Positions 16,688-24,539 of a stretch of 64,000 nucleotides of DNA are shown here, in pieces. Below the pieces are notes generated by a model, which did no database searches, was not told where the DNA came from, and worked only from the letters and a program-made list of their open reading frames with translations. Origin of the DNA: Lachnospiraceae bacterium NSJ-143 (GTDB lineage Bacteria; Bacillota; Clostridia; Lachnospirales; Anaerotignaceae). The stretch's first letter is position 1. Each line of letters begins with the position of its first letter. The position numbers were made by a program, and so were the translations under genes. The stretch covers positions 1-64,000 of the forward strand of contig JALIFM010000003.1 of the NCBI GenBank assembly GCA_022867625.1, in the 5' to 3' direction.

Positions 16688-16742
16688 ATTATAAAAACCC
16701 ATTGTAAAATCCGATATCCTGCTATTGTTAAATATGTGTAAA
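16688..16742 (-). promoter_or_regulatory. pstS promoter with Pho box
   Basis: Minus strand: TTTACA (16737-16742), TTAACA 11 bp on (16726-16731), TTTACA 23 bp further (16703-16708), then TATAAT (16688-16693). Two more TTTACA copies lie at 16783-16788 and 16790-16795. There is no good -35 at the normal distance, as in PhoP-activated promoters. Confidence 0.7.
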
Positions 16743-16744
16743 AC

Positions 16745-16774
16745 AAAAAAACGCCCGATTATAACTTTCAGGCG
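16745..16774 (-). terminator. Terminator just inside the element, between cwlD 5' part and pstS
   Basis: Minus strand CGCCTGA / TCGGGCG (one G-U pair), 9-nt loop, then TTTTTTT. It would stop transcripts entering the element from the cwlD promoter, so pst expression is insulated. Confidence 0.7.
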
Positions 16775-16830
16775 GCTTTCAATGTAAAATGTAAAACCAA
16801 AGTTTTCAATTTAACATTTATTTTAACCAT

Positions 16831-16870
16831 GTGTTATTAAGCATACGGGGCCCAGCCCCCGTGCCCGGCA
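16831..16870 (-). other. Attachment junction at the pstS end (att site in cwlD 5' part)
   Basis: Minus strand: cwlD GCCGGGCACGGGGG, core CTGGG (16855-16851), then element arm CCCCGTATGCTTAATAACAC (16850-16831). The two junctions share CACGGG, the core and CCCG (15 of 18 positions). The arm ends in AACAC, the inverse of GTGTT at the other element end, giving an attP of about 45 bp with partial dyad symmetry. Confidence 0.75.
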
Positions 16871-17010
16871 TCTACCACAATAACCCTGTTGTTGAGCGGC
16901 ATAAAAACCGCACTGTCCTTTCTTACCTGCTTGCCGTAAAACACGCCGCATACGCATACGCAAAAAGATAAACCAAACACAAAAAACGCTTTTTTATATT
17001 TAAGCCTCAT
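16837..17010 (-). pseudogene. cwlD: cwlD 5' part (start, membrane anchor, first zinc His)
   Basis: This is a short 57-codon frame: ATG 17010 with GGGGGTG 8 bp upstream, stop TAA at 16837. It has a basic start (MRLKYKK), a hydrophobic anchor (AFFVFGLSFCVCVCGVF), a linker, then VIVVDAGHGGW. After that it runs into element sequence (APYA-stop). VIVVDAGHGG is the exact N-terminal strand and first zinc ligand of Amidase_3/CwlD. Residues 1-53 belong to cwlD. At the core the frame passes exactly to DPGKTGTAG at 5290, on the same strand, 11.56 kb away. B. subtilis CwlD also begins with a signal/anchor. I could not identify a convincing sporulation-sigma promoter upstream. Confidence 0.9.
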
Positions 17011-17060
17011 AATAAAGCACCCCCATAATGCAATTTATTCAAAAATAAGGCTGCGTATTA

Positions 17061-17089
17061 TTGATTTTTTATTAACAGGGTTTTATAAT
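17061..17089 (+). promoter_or_regulatory. Crotonase gene promoter
   Basis: TTGATT (17061-17066), 17-bp spacer, perfect TATAAT (17084-17089), about 48 bp before the start codon. It is divergent from cwlD. Confidence 0.65.
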
Positions 17090-17136
17090 TAAACTGTATT
17101 GTTACAAGACGGTACATATCAAAAGGAGGAAAAACA

Positions 17137-17937
17137 ATGAAATTACTTGAACTTAAGGACTCTATCAAGAACCTTCTTATCGAAGTTGAGGACGGTATTG
17201 CTATTGTTACGCTTAACAGGCCAAAGGCTAACGCTCTTAATACAGAAATGCTTCTCGAAATCGAAAGCGTTTTCAAATGTATGGCTGATGATGAAACAGT
17301 AAAGGGTGTAATCGTTACAGCACCTGGCGAGAAATTTTTTGTTGCAGGAGCTGATATCAACGGATTCCTCGCTCTTGACGGAATGGGCGGAAGAAGCGCC
17401 TCAAAGCTTGCTCAGGACGCTTTTCAGGCTATTGACGACCTTGAAAAACCTGTTATTGCCGCTGTAAACGGTTATGCACTCGGCGGCGGAAACGAAATCG
17501 CTATGGCCTGCGATATCAGAATCGCCTCAACAAAGGCTATTTTCGGACAGCCTGAGGTTAACCTCGGCGTTATGCCATGCTTTGGCGGAACACAGAGACT
17601 TCCAAGGCTTGTAGGCTACGGCATAGCCAAAGAGCTTATATTCACAGCAAGGAATGTTGACGCTCAGGAGGCATACAGAATCGGCCTTGTAAACAAGGTT
17701 GTTGAGCCTTCCGAACTTCTCGACTCCGCAAAAGAGATGATGAAGGTTATACTTTCAAAAGCTCCTCTTGCCATAGCCATGAGCAAGGTAGCTATAAACA
17801 AAGGCAAAGACCTTGATATGGCTGACGGCCTTGAGCTTGAAAGGAACTGCAACGGCCTCCTTTTCTCAACACAGGACAAGAATGAGGGTGTTTCAGCATT
17901 TATCGAAAAGAGAGCCGCTAAATTCACAGGCAAATAA
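17137..17937 (+). CDS. crt: Enoyl-CoA hydratase / 3-hydroxybutyryl-CoA dehydratase (crotonase)
   Basis: 266 residues, crotonase superfamily. Oxyanion-hole motifs are KFFVAGADINGF and NGYALGGGNEIAMACD; the catalytic Glu residues are in GGGNE and in GQPEVNLGVMPCFGGTQRLP. It hydrates crotonyl-CoA and related enoyl-CoAs, as in butyrate formation or amino-acid fermentation. Strong SD AAAGGAGG and a consensus promoter suggest high expression. Codon use (many GCT/GTT/AAC) is also more biased than in its neighbours. It is monocistronic, with a strong terminator after it; the other butyrate genes are not nearby, so the exact substrate is uncertain. Confidence 0.9.
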   Translation: MKLLELKDSIKNLLIEVEDGIAIVTLNRPKANALNTEMLLEIESVFKCMADDETVKGVIVTAPGEKFFVAGADINGFLALDGMGGRSASKLAQDAFQAIDDLEKPVIAAVNGYALGGGNEIAMACDIRIASTKAIFGQPEVNLGVMPCFGGTQRLPRLVGYGIAKELIFTARNVDAQEAYRIGLVNKVVEPSELLDSAKEMMKVILSKAPLAIAMSKVAINKGKDLDMADGLELERNCNGLLFSTQDKNEGVSAFIEKRAAKFTGK

Positions 17938-17988
17938 GCCGACCGCTCAGTTTTTAACATGCTGAACAAAAATTTAAGACAGGCTATG

Positions 17989-18018
17989 CACTCCGGATAC
18001 ATTCCGGAGTGTTTTTTT
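17989..18018 (+). terminator. Terminator after crotonase gene
   Basis: CACTCCGGA / TCCGGAGTG, 9-bp stem, followed by seven T. Confidence 0.85.
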
Positions 18019-18056
18019 AGACTATTCCATTTATATTTTGGTTTATGTATTTTCAT

Positions 18057-18084
18057 TCAAAAAAATACCGCCGAATTACGGCGG
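18057..18084 (-). terminator. Terminator after murA
   Basis: CCGCCG / CGGCGG with AATTA loop, followed on the minus strand by TATTTTTTT. Confidence 0.8.
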
Positions 18085-18111
18085 CCATATTTATATAATA
18101 TTAAAATAATA

Positions 18112-19449
18112 TTATTCCGTTTCCTTCTTTTCCGGTATACTTACTGTATTGCCTAAATCATTCCTGTCTTTTTTATCCCTTTCTTCCGTTTCCTCCTCAA
18201 TTTTTTTAATATCGGCTCCAATTGCCCTCAGCTTTTCATCTATCCTGCTGTAGCCTCTTTCAATATGGTAGATATCTCCAATCTCGGTCTGTCCCTCAGC
18301 AGCCAGAGCAGAAATTATAAGCGCCGCTCCCGCCCTCAAATCCGGAGCGTTCACATGCGAGCCTGTAAGCTTTTTTACCCCCTCAACAACAGCCACCCTT
18401 CCCTCAGTCTTTATATCGGCGCCCATTCTCTTAAGCTCGCCGGCCTGAAGGAATCTGTTTTCAAAAACTGTCTCCGTAACTATACTTGTCCCTTTGGCTA
18501 TAGTCATTATACTCATAAATATGGCCTGCATATCCGTAGGAAATCCGGGAAACGGCATTGTCTTTATATTAAAAGCCTTCCTTTTGCCTGTGGAATAAAC
18601 CCGCAGCCCTTCCTCAAGCTCGTCCACAGTCATACCGCATTCGGCAAGCTTGGCCGCCGCCGGCTTGATATGACCGTATACCGCATTTTTAATTATTATA
18701 TCACCGCTTGTCACAGCTGCCGCAGCCATAAATGTTCCGGCCTCTATTCTGTCAGGTATAACCGTATGCTCTGTACCATGCAGCCTTTTGACACCTGTTA
18801 TTTTTATTGTGCCGTTTCCAAGGCAGAATACGCTTGCACCCATTTTATTCAGAAAATTAATCAAATCCATAATCTCAGGCTCAACAGCCGCGTTTTCAAT
18901 AACCGTAACACCCTCAGTTATAGATGCCGCCATTATAATATTTTCGGTGGCGCCGACACTTGGAAAATCCAGATATATATATCCGCCCTTAAGCTTTGCA
19001 CCCTTTGCTTCAGCTGTTCCGTGTTCCTGTTTTATTTTTGCCCCAAGCGACTCAAACCCTTTTAAATGCAAATCCACCGGCCTGCTGCCTATAGGACACC
19101 CGCCCGGCAGCGGAAGCCTTGCGCTGCCGTTTCTTGCCAGAAGCGGCCCCATAATAAGAAACGAGGCCCTCATTTTAACCGCCTCATGCTCGTTTGACAC
19201 ATCGCCTCCGGTATATGCGGCCTTTATGCGCGCCTCCTGAGAAATCTCGTCATACTTTACATCAGCTCCTGTTTTCCTCAGTATATCAATAAGGACAAAC
19301 ACATCATTTAACGGCGGCACTCCCTTTATCACGCACTCCTCCTCGGTCAAAAGGCCTGCGCAAAGCTCAGGCAGCACTGCGTTTTTGGCCCCGCTCAGGC
19401 TGATTTCGCCGTTTAAAGGCCCGCTTTTTTTAACAACAAACAAAGACAT
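18112..19449 (-). CDS. murA: UDP-N-acetylglucosamine 1-carboxyvinyltransferase
   Basis: 445 residues. It catalyses the first committed peptidoglycan step, transferring enolpyruvate from PEP to UDP-GlcNAc in the cytoplasm. The N-terminal SGAKNAVLPELCA binds substrate (Lys22/Asn23 type). The catalytic Cys is in PLPGGCPIGSRPVDLHLKGF, the fosfomycin target. FPGFPTDMQ and DLRAGAALIISALAAEG are conserved late motifs. The last ~30 residues (EEETEERDKKDRNDLGN) form a charged tail beyond the usual ~417-residue length. ATG 19449 with AGGGGG upstream. It is monocistronic. Confidence 0.95.
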   Translation of the reverse strand: MSLFVVKKSGPLNGEISLSGAKNAVLPELCAGLLTEEECVIKGVPPLNDVFVLIDILRKTGADVKYDEISQEARIKAAYTGGDVSNEHEAVKMRASFLIMGPLLARNGSARLPLPGGCPIGSRPVDLHLKGFESLGAKIKQEHGTAEAKGAKLKGGYIYLDFPSVGATENIIMAASITEGVTVIENAAVEPEIMDLINFLNKMGASVFCLGNGTIKITGVKRLHGTEHTVIPDRIEAGTFMAAAAVTSGDIIIKNAVYGHIKPAAAKLAECGMTVDELEEGLRVYSTGKRKAFNIKTMPFPGFPTDMQAIFMSIMTIAKGTSIVTETVFENRFLQAGELKRMGADIKTEGRVAVVEGVKKLTGSHVNAPDLRAGAALIISALAAEGQTEIGDIYHIERGYSRIDEKLRAIGADIKKIEEETEERDKKDRNDLGNTVSIPEKKETE

Positions 19450-19673
19450 GAAAAATCCCCCTTATAGGTTTCTTATGGATTTAGTATGTCTTTTTTATAT
19501 GATTAATATAAACTGAAATAACTGTTATTTTCAAGGTTATAGTTTTCAAAAACTTCCATGCCTGTCATGCGTAGTTTTTTATTTAAAACATGTTTTAAAA
19601 TATTATTCTGTCTTATACGACAAAATATACCCAACCTCAAACAGAAAATTTTTGAAATTAAAAATTTGCACGC

Positions 19674-19709
19674 AAAAAAACAGCCCTCTTTAATTTAAGG
19701 CTGTTTTTT
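19674..19709 (-). terminator. Terminator after tRNA-Arg
   Basis: AAAAAAACAGCC / GGCTGTTTTTT, 11-bp stem, T-tracts both ways, 18 bp beyond the tRNA 3' end. Confidence 0.8.
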
Positions 19710-19726
19710 ATGCGTTTCCGGTTTTA

Positions 19727-19799
19727 TGCACCCTACAGGATTCGAACCTGCGGCCTTTCGGTCCGGAGCCGAACGCTCTATCCCCTGAGCTAAAGGTGC
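19727..19799 (-). tRNA. tRNA-Arg (anticodon CCG)
   Basis: The minus strand folds as a cloverleaf. Acceptor GCACCTT / AGGGTGC (one T-G pair), D-arm AGCTCAGGGGATAGAGC, anticodon stem TTCGG/CCGAA around loop CTCCGGA (anticodon CCG), T-arm CAGGTTCGAATCCTG, discriminator A. CCA is not encoded. 73 nt. Confidence 0.95.
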
Positions 19800-19808
19800 C
19801 TGTTTTTC

Positions 19809-19837
19809 ATTTTAACCGTTTTTGCCATACATGTCAA
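19809..19837 (-). promoter_or_regulatory. tRNA-Arg promoter
   Basis: Minus strand TTGACA (19832-19837), 17-bp spacer, TAAAAT (19809-19814). Transcription would start almost at the mature tRNA 5' end. Confidence 0.75.
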
Positions 19838-19868
19838 GGCAACAGGCGCCTTTGCGCTTTTGGGAATA

Positions 19869-20282
19869 TCAGATTTTTGCCTGCTCAAGGCTTTTTTCTA
19901 CCGCCTGGAGTATAACCCGGCTTGTTTCAGGTGTATCCTCATCAGGAACAAAGCTCAGCTCCTGCTCTTTTTTCAGGTGTTTTTCAACATTTTCCGCCGT
20001 GCTTTCAAAAAGCGGATAAAATACAGGCACATCCTCACTGCAGTTTGTTAATTTTACCGACTTGATTTTAGTCTTTGACACCTTGACCTCAACTGTCATC
20101 CTTCCATTGTCCAGGACAATATCAGATGAATATGTACCGGGATTATAAACCTGTTCTTTGCTCGCTCTTGCCGAGAAAATGAAATAAACGGCGCATAATA
20201 TAATTAAAACACCAATAAGAGCAAATACCGCGGTCTTTATAATATCCCTGAACTTGAGAACCATAAACCTGTTCGCGCCCAT
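19869..20282 (-). CDS. Small membrane-anchored protein, FMN-binding-domain-like
   Basis: 137 residues. One membrane segment at about 15-37 (TAVFALIGVLIILCAVYFIF), then an extracytoplasmic domain of about 95 residues. The pattern GTYSSDIVLDNGRMTVEVKV ... IKSVKLTN ... ILQAVEKSLEQA follows the fold pattern of FMN_bind (RnfG/NqrC-like) domains. The SGAT-type flavin-attachment motif is replaced by EDTPETS, so covalent flavin binding is unlikely. I do not recognise a named family. ATG 20282 with GGAGG; upstream in-frame codons lie before the SD. It is divergent from addB. Confidence 0.6.
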   Translation of the reverse strand: MGANRFMVLKFRDIIKTAVFALIGVLIILCAVYFIFSARASKEQVYNPGTYSSDIVLDNGRMTVEVKVSKTKIKSVKLTNCSEDVPVFYPLFESTAENVEKHLKKEQELSFVPDEDTPETSRVILQAVEKSLEQAKI

Positions 20283-20403
20283 AACTATCCTCCAAAAATC
20301 TTTATATAGATATATTATTTTACGGTTCAAAGAATTATGACTGCCTTATTGCATTACGTCCTTTTTTTTTATATTATTAATATCATTAACGGAGGTGTGC
20401 AAT

Positions 20404-23400
20404 ATGGGTTTAAGATTTATAACCGGCCGTGCTGGCAGCGGCAAATCATATATGTGCCTTAAAGAGATAGCCGCAAAGCAGGAAATGTCTTCTGTACCGC
20501 CGCTTTTTTACATTGTGCCGGAGCAGTACACGCTTCAGGGGGAACGTGATATAATTGCCTTTACAAAAGGCAGAGCTATAATGAAGGCTCAGGTACTCAG
20601 CTTCAACAGGCTTTCATACAATATATTTTCACGTACCGGCCTGCCCTCTAAAACCCCTCTGGACGACATTGGCAAAGCCCTGATACTGAAAAAAACAGTT
20701 TCAGAAAACAAGTCCTCTTTTCTGTATTTTAAGAGCTGCTGTGACAGAAGCGGCTTTATAGAACAGTTAAGCAATATCATTACCGAGTTTTTTAAATACG
20801 ATATAAGTTTGGACAGGCTTTCTGAGGCATATGGGTCCACAGATGACACAGCGCTTAAATATAAGCTCAATGACCTTTCCATAATATATTCCGAATTTCT
20901 CAAGCATATCAGCGAAGGCTACATCTCTCCGGATACCGCCCTTGATATGCTGTATGAGAATATATCAAAAAGTACATTTGTAGACGGGGCCGAAATATGG
21001 ATAGACGGATTTTCAAGCTTTACCCCGCAGGAGCTTAAAATAATTGAACGCCTTATTGAGCTTTCAGACAATGTTACCATAACTCTTACAATAGGCCGGC
21101 CGGCCCTGTTAAACGATTCTCTCAGCCAAACATCTGTGTTTTACGAGCCTAAGGATACATATAACAGGCTCTTGTCAATAGCTCATAAAACCGGAACAGC
21201 CATTGAAAATATTTACTGCGATAACATTTTCAGGTTCAAGTCGCCTGTGCTGAAGCACCTTGAAAGCTCACTGCTTACATATTCGTCTAAACCTTCAGAT
21301 TTATCAGACGGCATATGTTTTTATGAGGCAAAGGACAGGTTCGATGAGGCTGAGTATGTAGCCTGTTCCATTATTTCAATGGTAAAAGAAAAGGCGCTGC
21401 GTTTCAGGGATATAGCTGTGCTTACAGGCGATATTGAGGGCACTGTAAACACTCTTAAAAATATTTTTTCCCAAAACAATATTCCGTTTTTTGCCGATAT
21501 TAAGCGCGGCCTCAACGGCTTTCCTCTTATAACCCTTGTTATGGGGCTTTTGGATTCGCTGACAGACGGAATGGCATATGACAGTGTATTTTCAATGCTT
21601 AAAACAGGCCTGCTTCCCTTTGATGAGGATGAGATTGAAATACTCGAAAACTACGTGCTGTCACATGGCATAAAAAGCTATAAATGGCACAATGTATGGC
21701 AATACAATGACATAAACTCATCTCAGGAGGGCTTCAACGAAAAAATAAACTCTTTGAGAGAAAGAGTTTTGGATTTAACAGGTCTGCTTTCCGCAAAATT
21801 TGAAAACAGGAAAAAATATTCCGTTGCATCAATAAGCTCCGCACTTTACAGTTTTTTAATAGAATCCGGAGCTGCTGAAAAAATCAAGAAGGCGGCGGAA
21901 GCCTTTGAAGCTGAAGGCGACTTTACAAAATCCTACGAAAACCGCCAGTGCTTTAACGCTTTCTGCTCCATATTGGATACATTCTGTTCAATATCCGGCG
22001 GCGACAGTACAACACTCAGGTCATACCGAGACATGCTTGAAAGCGCCGCTGACGCGAAAAAAATCGGTATTGTTCCTCCAAAAGCCGACAGTGTAATAAT
22101 AGGAGACATTGAAAGGACCAGACTTTCCAAAACAAAAGCCCTGTTTATAATAAACGCCAATGAGGGGATGTTTCCAAAAAACACATCGCCGCAGGGTGTA
22201 TTTTCCGATACTGAAAGAGGACTTATCTGCGCGTGCGGCCTTAAGCTTGCCTCCGGTGCAAAGGAATCAGCGTTTTTGCAGCAGTTTAATGTTTACAGTG
22301 CCCTTACAAGACCAAGCGATATTCTGCACATAAGCTATATTAAATCCGGAGCCCTCGCGCCGTCTCCGGCAGTTTCACGCCTTAAAAAGATATTTCCCAA
22401 AGCACCTGTATATTCGCCTGATGATGAGCATATCCGCGCACTCATTTTGAGCAGCGCACACTGCACATTCCACAACATAGGAAAAGGACTTAAAAACGGA
22501 TACGGCCTTTATACTGATGCATACGAGTATTTTAAAGAATCACCCCAGTGGAAGAAGAAAGCTTCTGTGCTTGAAAAAGCTCTGACTTATTCCGGCCCAT
22601 GCCAGTATCTCAGCAAAAATACCGCGGCTGAATATTTTTCAGGCTCGCTGTATTCCAGCATATCCAGACTTGAAAAATTCTCCTCCTGTCCGTACATGTA
22701 TTTTATGTCATATACGCTAAACGCCAAAGAGCGTCCACTCTACCAGATTAACACGCCCGACCTTGGAATACTGTTCCATTCAGTTATTGAGGAATTTTCA
22801 AGAAAGCTTCAGGAAAGGGGCATAGACTGGAGCAATGCCGAAAGCGATGAAATATCAGCTCTTACCGATTCAGCAGTAGAAAGCAGCATATCCGGCTTTT
22901 CAAGCGATGTATTCTTTTCATCACATACTACAAAATATCTGCTGACGAGACTTAAGAGGGTTTCAGAACGAGCTGTCTGCACCCTTATAAGTCATGTCAA
23001 AAAGGGCAGCTTTTCACCCTGCGCTTTTGAGCTGGGCTTTGGTTCAGGCGGCCTTCCGCCTATAGTTATAGATTTAGGAGATAACAGACGCATGTTCCTT
23101 ACAGGCAAGGTCGACAGGGTGGATATACTTGACGACAGCGGAAATGTATACGTAAAAATAATAGACTACAAGACATCAGACCGCTCCTTCAGCTTACAGG
23201 ACATATACTACGGCCTTCAGCTACAGCTGATGATTTATATCGATGCCATATTAAAAAGCGGTATTTTTAAGGGCAAAACACTGCTTCCCGGCGGAGTATT
23301 CTATTTTGTCATAAAAGACCCTATAATACAGGCCTCAGAGGATTTGACAGCCGAAGATATAATGCTCTTGATAGAAAAAAAGCTCAAAATGTCCGGCCTT

Positions 23401-23754
23401 GTGCTTATGGACGAAAAAGTAATAAGGGCTCTCGATTCCACGTTCCAAAAGGAGTCAGATGTAATCCCAGTTTCATACAAGACAGACGGCAGCTTTTCCC
23501 AGTCCTCATCGGTTGTAAACCAAAAGACATTTATGGCAATAATGGATTACTGCCGAAAAACCGCGGCGGATATAGGCCGTGGAATAGTAAGCGGCAATAT
23601 AAATCCTCTGCCCTATGTAAACGGCTCAAAAACACCCTGCTCCTACTGCGCCTACAAAAGCGCCTGCTCCTTCGACCCGGACTCCGACAGGGCAAGGATT
23701 TTAAGGTCTGTAAAAAAAGAGGATATTATAAAAAAAATAGCACCTGAGGAATAA
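20404..23754 (+). CDS. addB: ATP-dependent helicase-nuclease subunit AddB
   Basis: 1116 residues. N-terminal Walker A ITGRAGSGKS; AddB signature FYIVPEQYTLQGERDI; helicase-like core without all active motifs. The C-terminal RecB-type nuclease has GKVDRVDIL, IIDYKTSD and GLQLQLMIY. The 4Fe-4S cysteines are at FSSCPYMYF and, near the end, CSYCAYKSACSF. With AddA it processes double-strand breaks for recombination and recognises Chi. ATG 20404 with GGAGG 8 bp upstream. addA normally follows directly, but here the next gene is recO on the other strand, so addA must lie elsewhere. Confidence 0.95.
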   Translation: MGLRFITGRAGSGKSYMCLKEIAAKQEMSSVPPLFYIVPEQYTLQGERDIIAFTKGRAIMKAQVLSFNRLSYNIFSRTGLPSKTPLDDIGKALILKKTVSENKSSFLYFKSCCDRSGFIEQLSNIITEFFKYDISLDRLSEAYGSTDDTALKYKLNDLSIIYSEFLKHISEGYISPDTALDMLYENISKSTFVDGAEIWIDGFSSFTPQELKIIERLIELSDNVTITLTIGRPALLNDSLSQTSVFYEPKDTYNRLLSIAHKTGTAIENIYCDNIFRFKSPVLKHLESSLLTYSSKPSDLSDGICFYEAKDRFDEAEYVACSIISMVKEKALRFRDIAVLTGDIEGTVNTLKNIFSQNNIPFFADIKRGLNGFPLITLVMGLLDSLTDGMAYDSVFSMLKTGLLPFDEDEIEILENYVLSHGIKSYKWHNVWQYNDINSSQEGFNEKINSLRERVLDLTGLLSAKFENRKKYSVASISSALYSFLIESGAAEKIKKAAEAFEAEGDFTKSYENRQCFNAFCSILDTFCSISGGDSTTLRSYRDMLESAADAKKIGIVPPKADSVIIGDIERTRLSKTKALFIINANEGMFPKNTSPQGVFSDTERGLICACGLKLASGAKESAFLQQFNVYSALTRPSDILHISYIKSGALAPSPAVSRLKKIFPKAPVYSPDDEHIRALILSSAHCTFHNIGKGLKNGYGLYTDAYEYFKESPQWKKKASVLEKALTYSGPCQYLSKNTAAEYFSGSLYSSISRLEKFSSCPYMYFMSYTLNAKERPLYQINTPDLGILFHSVIEEFSRKLQERGIDWSNAESDEISALTDSAVESSISGFSSDVFFSSHTTKYLLTRLKRVSERAVCTLISHVKKGSFSPCAFELGFGSGGLPPIVIDLGDNRRMFLTGKVDRVDILDDSGNVYVKIIDYKTSDRSFSLQDIYYGLQLQLMIYIDAILKSGIFKGKTLLPGGVFYFVIKDPIIQASEDLTAEDIMLLIEKKLKMSGLVLMDEKVIRALDSTFQKESDVIPVSYKTDGSFSQSSSVVNQKTFMAIMDYCRKTAADIGRGIVSGNINPLPYVNGSKTPCSYCAYKSACSFDPDSDRARILRSVKKEDIIKKIAPEE

Positions 23755-23767
23755 TCTCTCAGGTGCT
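23731..23767. terminator. Terminator shared by addB and recO
   Basis: AGCACCTGAG / CTCAGGTGCT, 10-bp stem overlapping the addB stop. On the minus strand it is followed by ATTTTTTT (strong for recO); on the plus strand by TCTATTATAT (weaker). Confidence 0.75.
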
Positions 23768-23771
23768 TCTA

Positions 23772-24518
23772 TTATATATTCATAGTTTTAAGGAACTCTA
23801 GCGACTTTATGTCATGGCATAAATGAGTCCTCACATATATTTCCATTACTTTTTCAAGCTGTTTGAGCACCTCACCTGAAAGGCTAAAGGCAAATATCCG
23901 TTTACCGCTGTTTTTGACAACAAACTCTATAGCCTTACGCGTTCCCTCAAATATAGGGTAGCTCCCTGCGGCTTTGGCAGAGCAGTCTCTGCATATAATG
24001 CCGCCCATTCTTGCGTTAAAAAAACTCTGCCCTTGTGTGTCAGCGCCGCACATAGAACAGCTTTCACCGCCGGAAAGAAGACCGAGTGTATCCAAAAGCT
24101 TAATCTCGTATATAACAGCTGCAAGCCTCGGCGAAAAGTCAGTAGATGACAAAACGGCGAATGTCATAAGCAGAAGATGAAGCACATCATTGCTTTCCAT
24201 TTCCTCCGGCACCGATTTTTCTGTCAGCTCACATATAAAAGAACCATAGGCGAATTTCTCCATATCACTTCTCAGGGCGTAAAACGACTCTATTATCTCC
24301 CCCTGCGATGCGTTATAAAAATTCCGGTTTTTATATGCTGTAAACGAACTGTACGAAAAAAGCTGTGCAGGCGCATTGAGCCGGCTTTTGGCGCTTTTGG
24401 CGCCCTTGGCTGAAACAGTAATCTTGCCCAAGTCCTTTGCCAGCACAATAAGCCTTTTGCCTGTCTCACCCAAAGCGGCTTCCTTCAGAACTATGCCATC
24501 AAACTTTTCCTCTGCCAT
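23772..24518 (-). CDS. recO: DNA repair protein RecO
   Basis: 248 residues. N-terminal OB fold (GIVLKEAALGETGKRLIVLA), central helical domain, zinc finger CSMCG ... CRDC. RecO works with RecR to load RecA on SSB-coated DNA. Last gene of the minus-strand run yqfC-yqfD-phoH-yqfF-ybeY-cdd-udg-era-recO, a common Clostridia order. ATG 24518, 21 bp after era, with AAAGGG upstream. Confidence 0.93.
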   Translation of the reverse strand: MAEEKFDGIVLKEAALGETGKRLIVLAKDLGKITVSAKGAKSAKSRLNAPAQLFSYSSFTAYKNRNFYNASQGEIIESFYALRSDMEKFAYGSFICELTEKSVPEEMESNDVLHLLLMTFAVLSSTDFSPRLAAVIYEIKLLDTLGLLSGGESCSMCGADTQGQSFFNARMGGIICRDCSAKAAGSYPIFEGTRKAIEFVVKNSGKRIFAFSLSGEVLKQLEKVMEIYVRTHLCHDIKSLEFLKTMNI

Positions 24519-24539
24519 TTAAACTACCCTTTCACAGAA

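Larger units (their letters stand above)
5291..16850 (-). mobile_element. skin-like serine-recombinase element carrying the Pi regulon, inserted in cwlD
   Basis: An 11,560 bp segment lies between two copies of the core CTGGG (5291-5295 and 16851-16855). It splits cwlD. All genes inside are on the minus strand: the recombinase at one edge, a 48-aa ORF, then Na/Pi cotransporter, phoR, phoB, phoU, pstB, pstA, pstC, a HAD phosphatase and pstS. Exact removal restores the cwlD frame and the motif GHGGWDPGK. No phage structural, replication or conjugation gene is present. Known relatives in design are the skin element of sigK and the SPbeta/spsM and vfb elements, where a serine recombinase excises DNA from a sporulation gene in the mother cell. 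That this one excises during sporulation is inference. Confidence 0.85.

Noticed and set aside
5291-16850. Prophage or integrative conjugative element
   Set aside because: No capsid, portal, terminase, replication or conjugation gene is found; the content is a recombinase pair plus phosphate genes.
17011-17136. Sigma-E, sigma-G or sigma-K promoter for cwlD
   Set aside because: CATTATG and GAATAA strings occur but not with proper spacing to each other and to the SD; not strong enough to report.
24177-24413. Plus-strand reading frames opposite recO, era and yqfF
   Set aside because: No SD, no family match, and composition of antisense frames; the minus-strand genes are certain.
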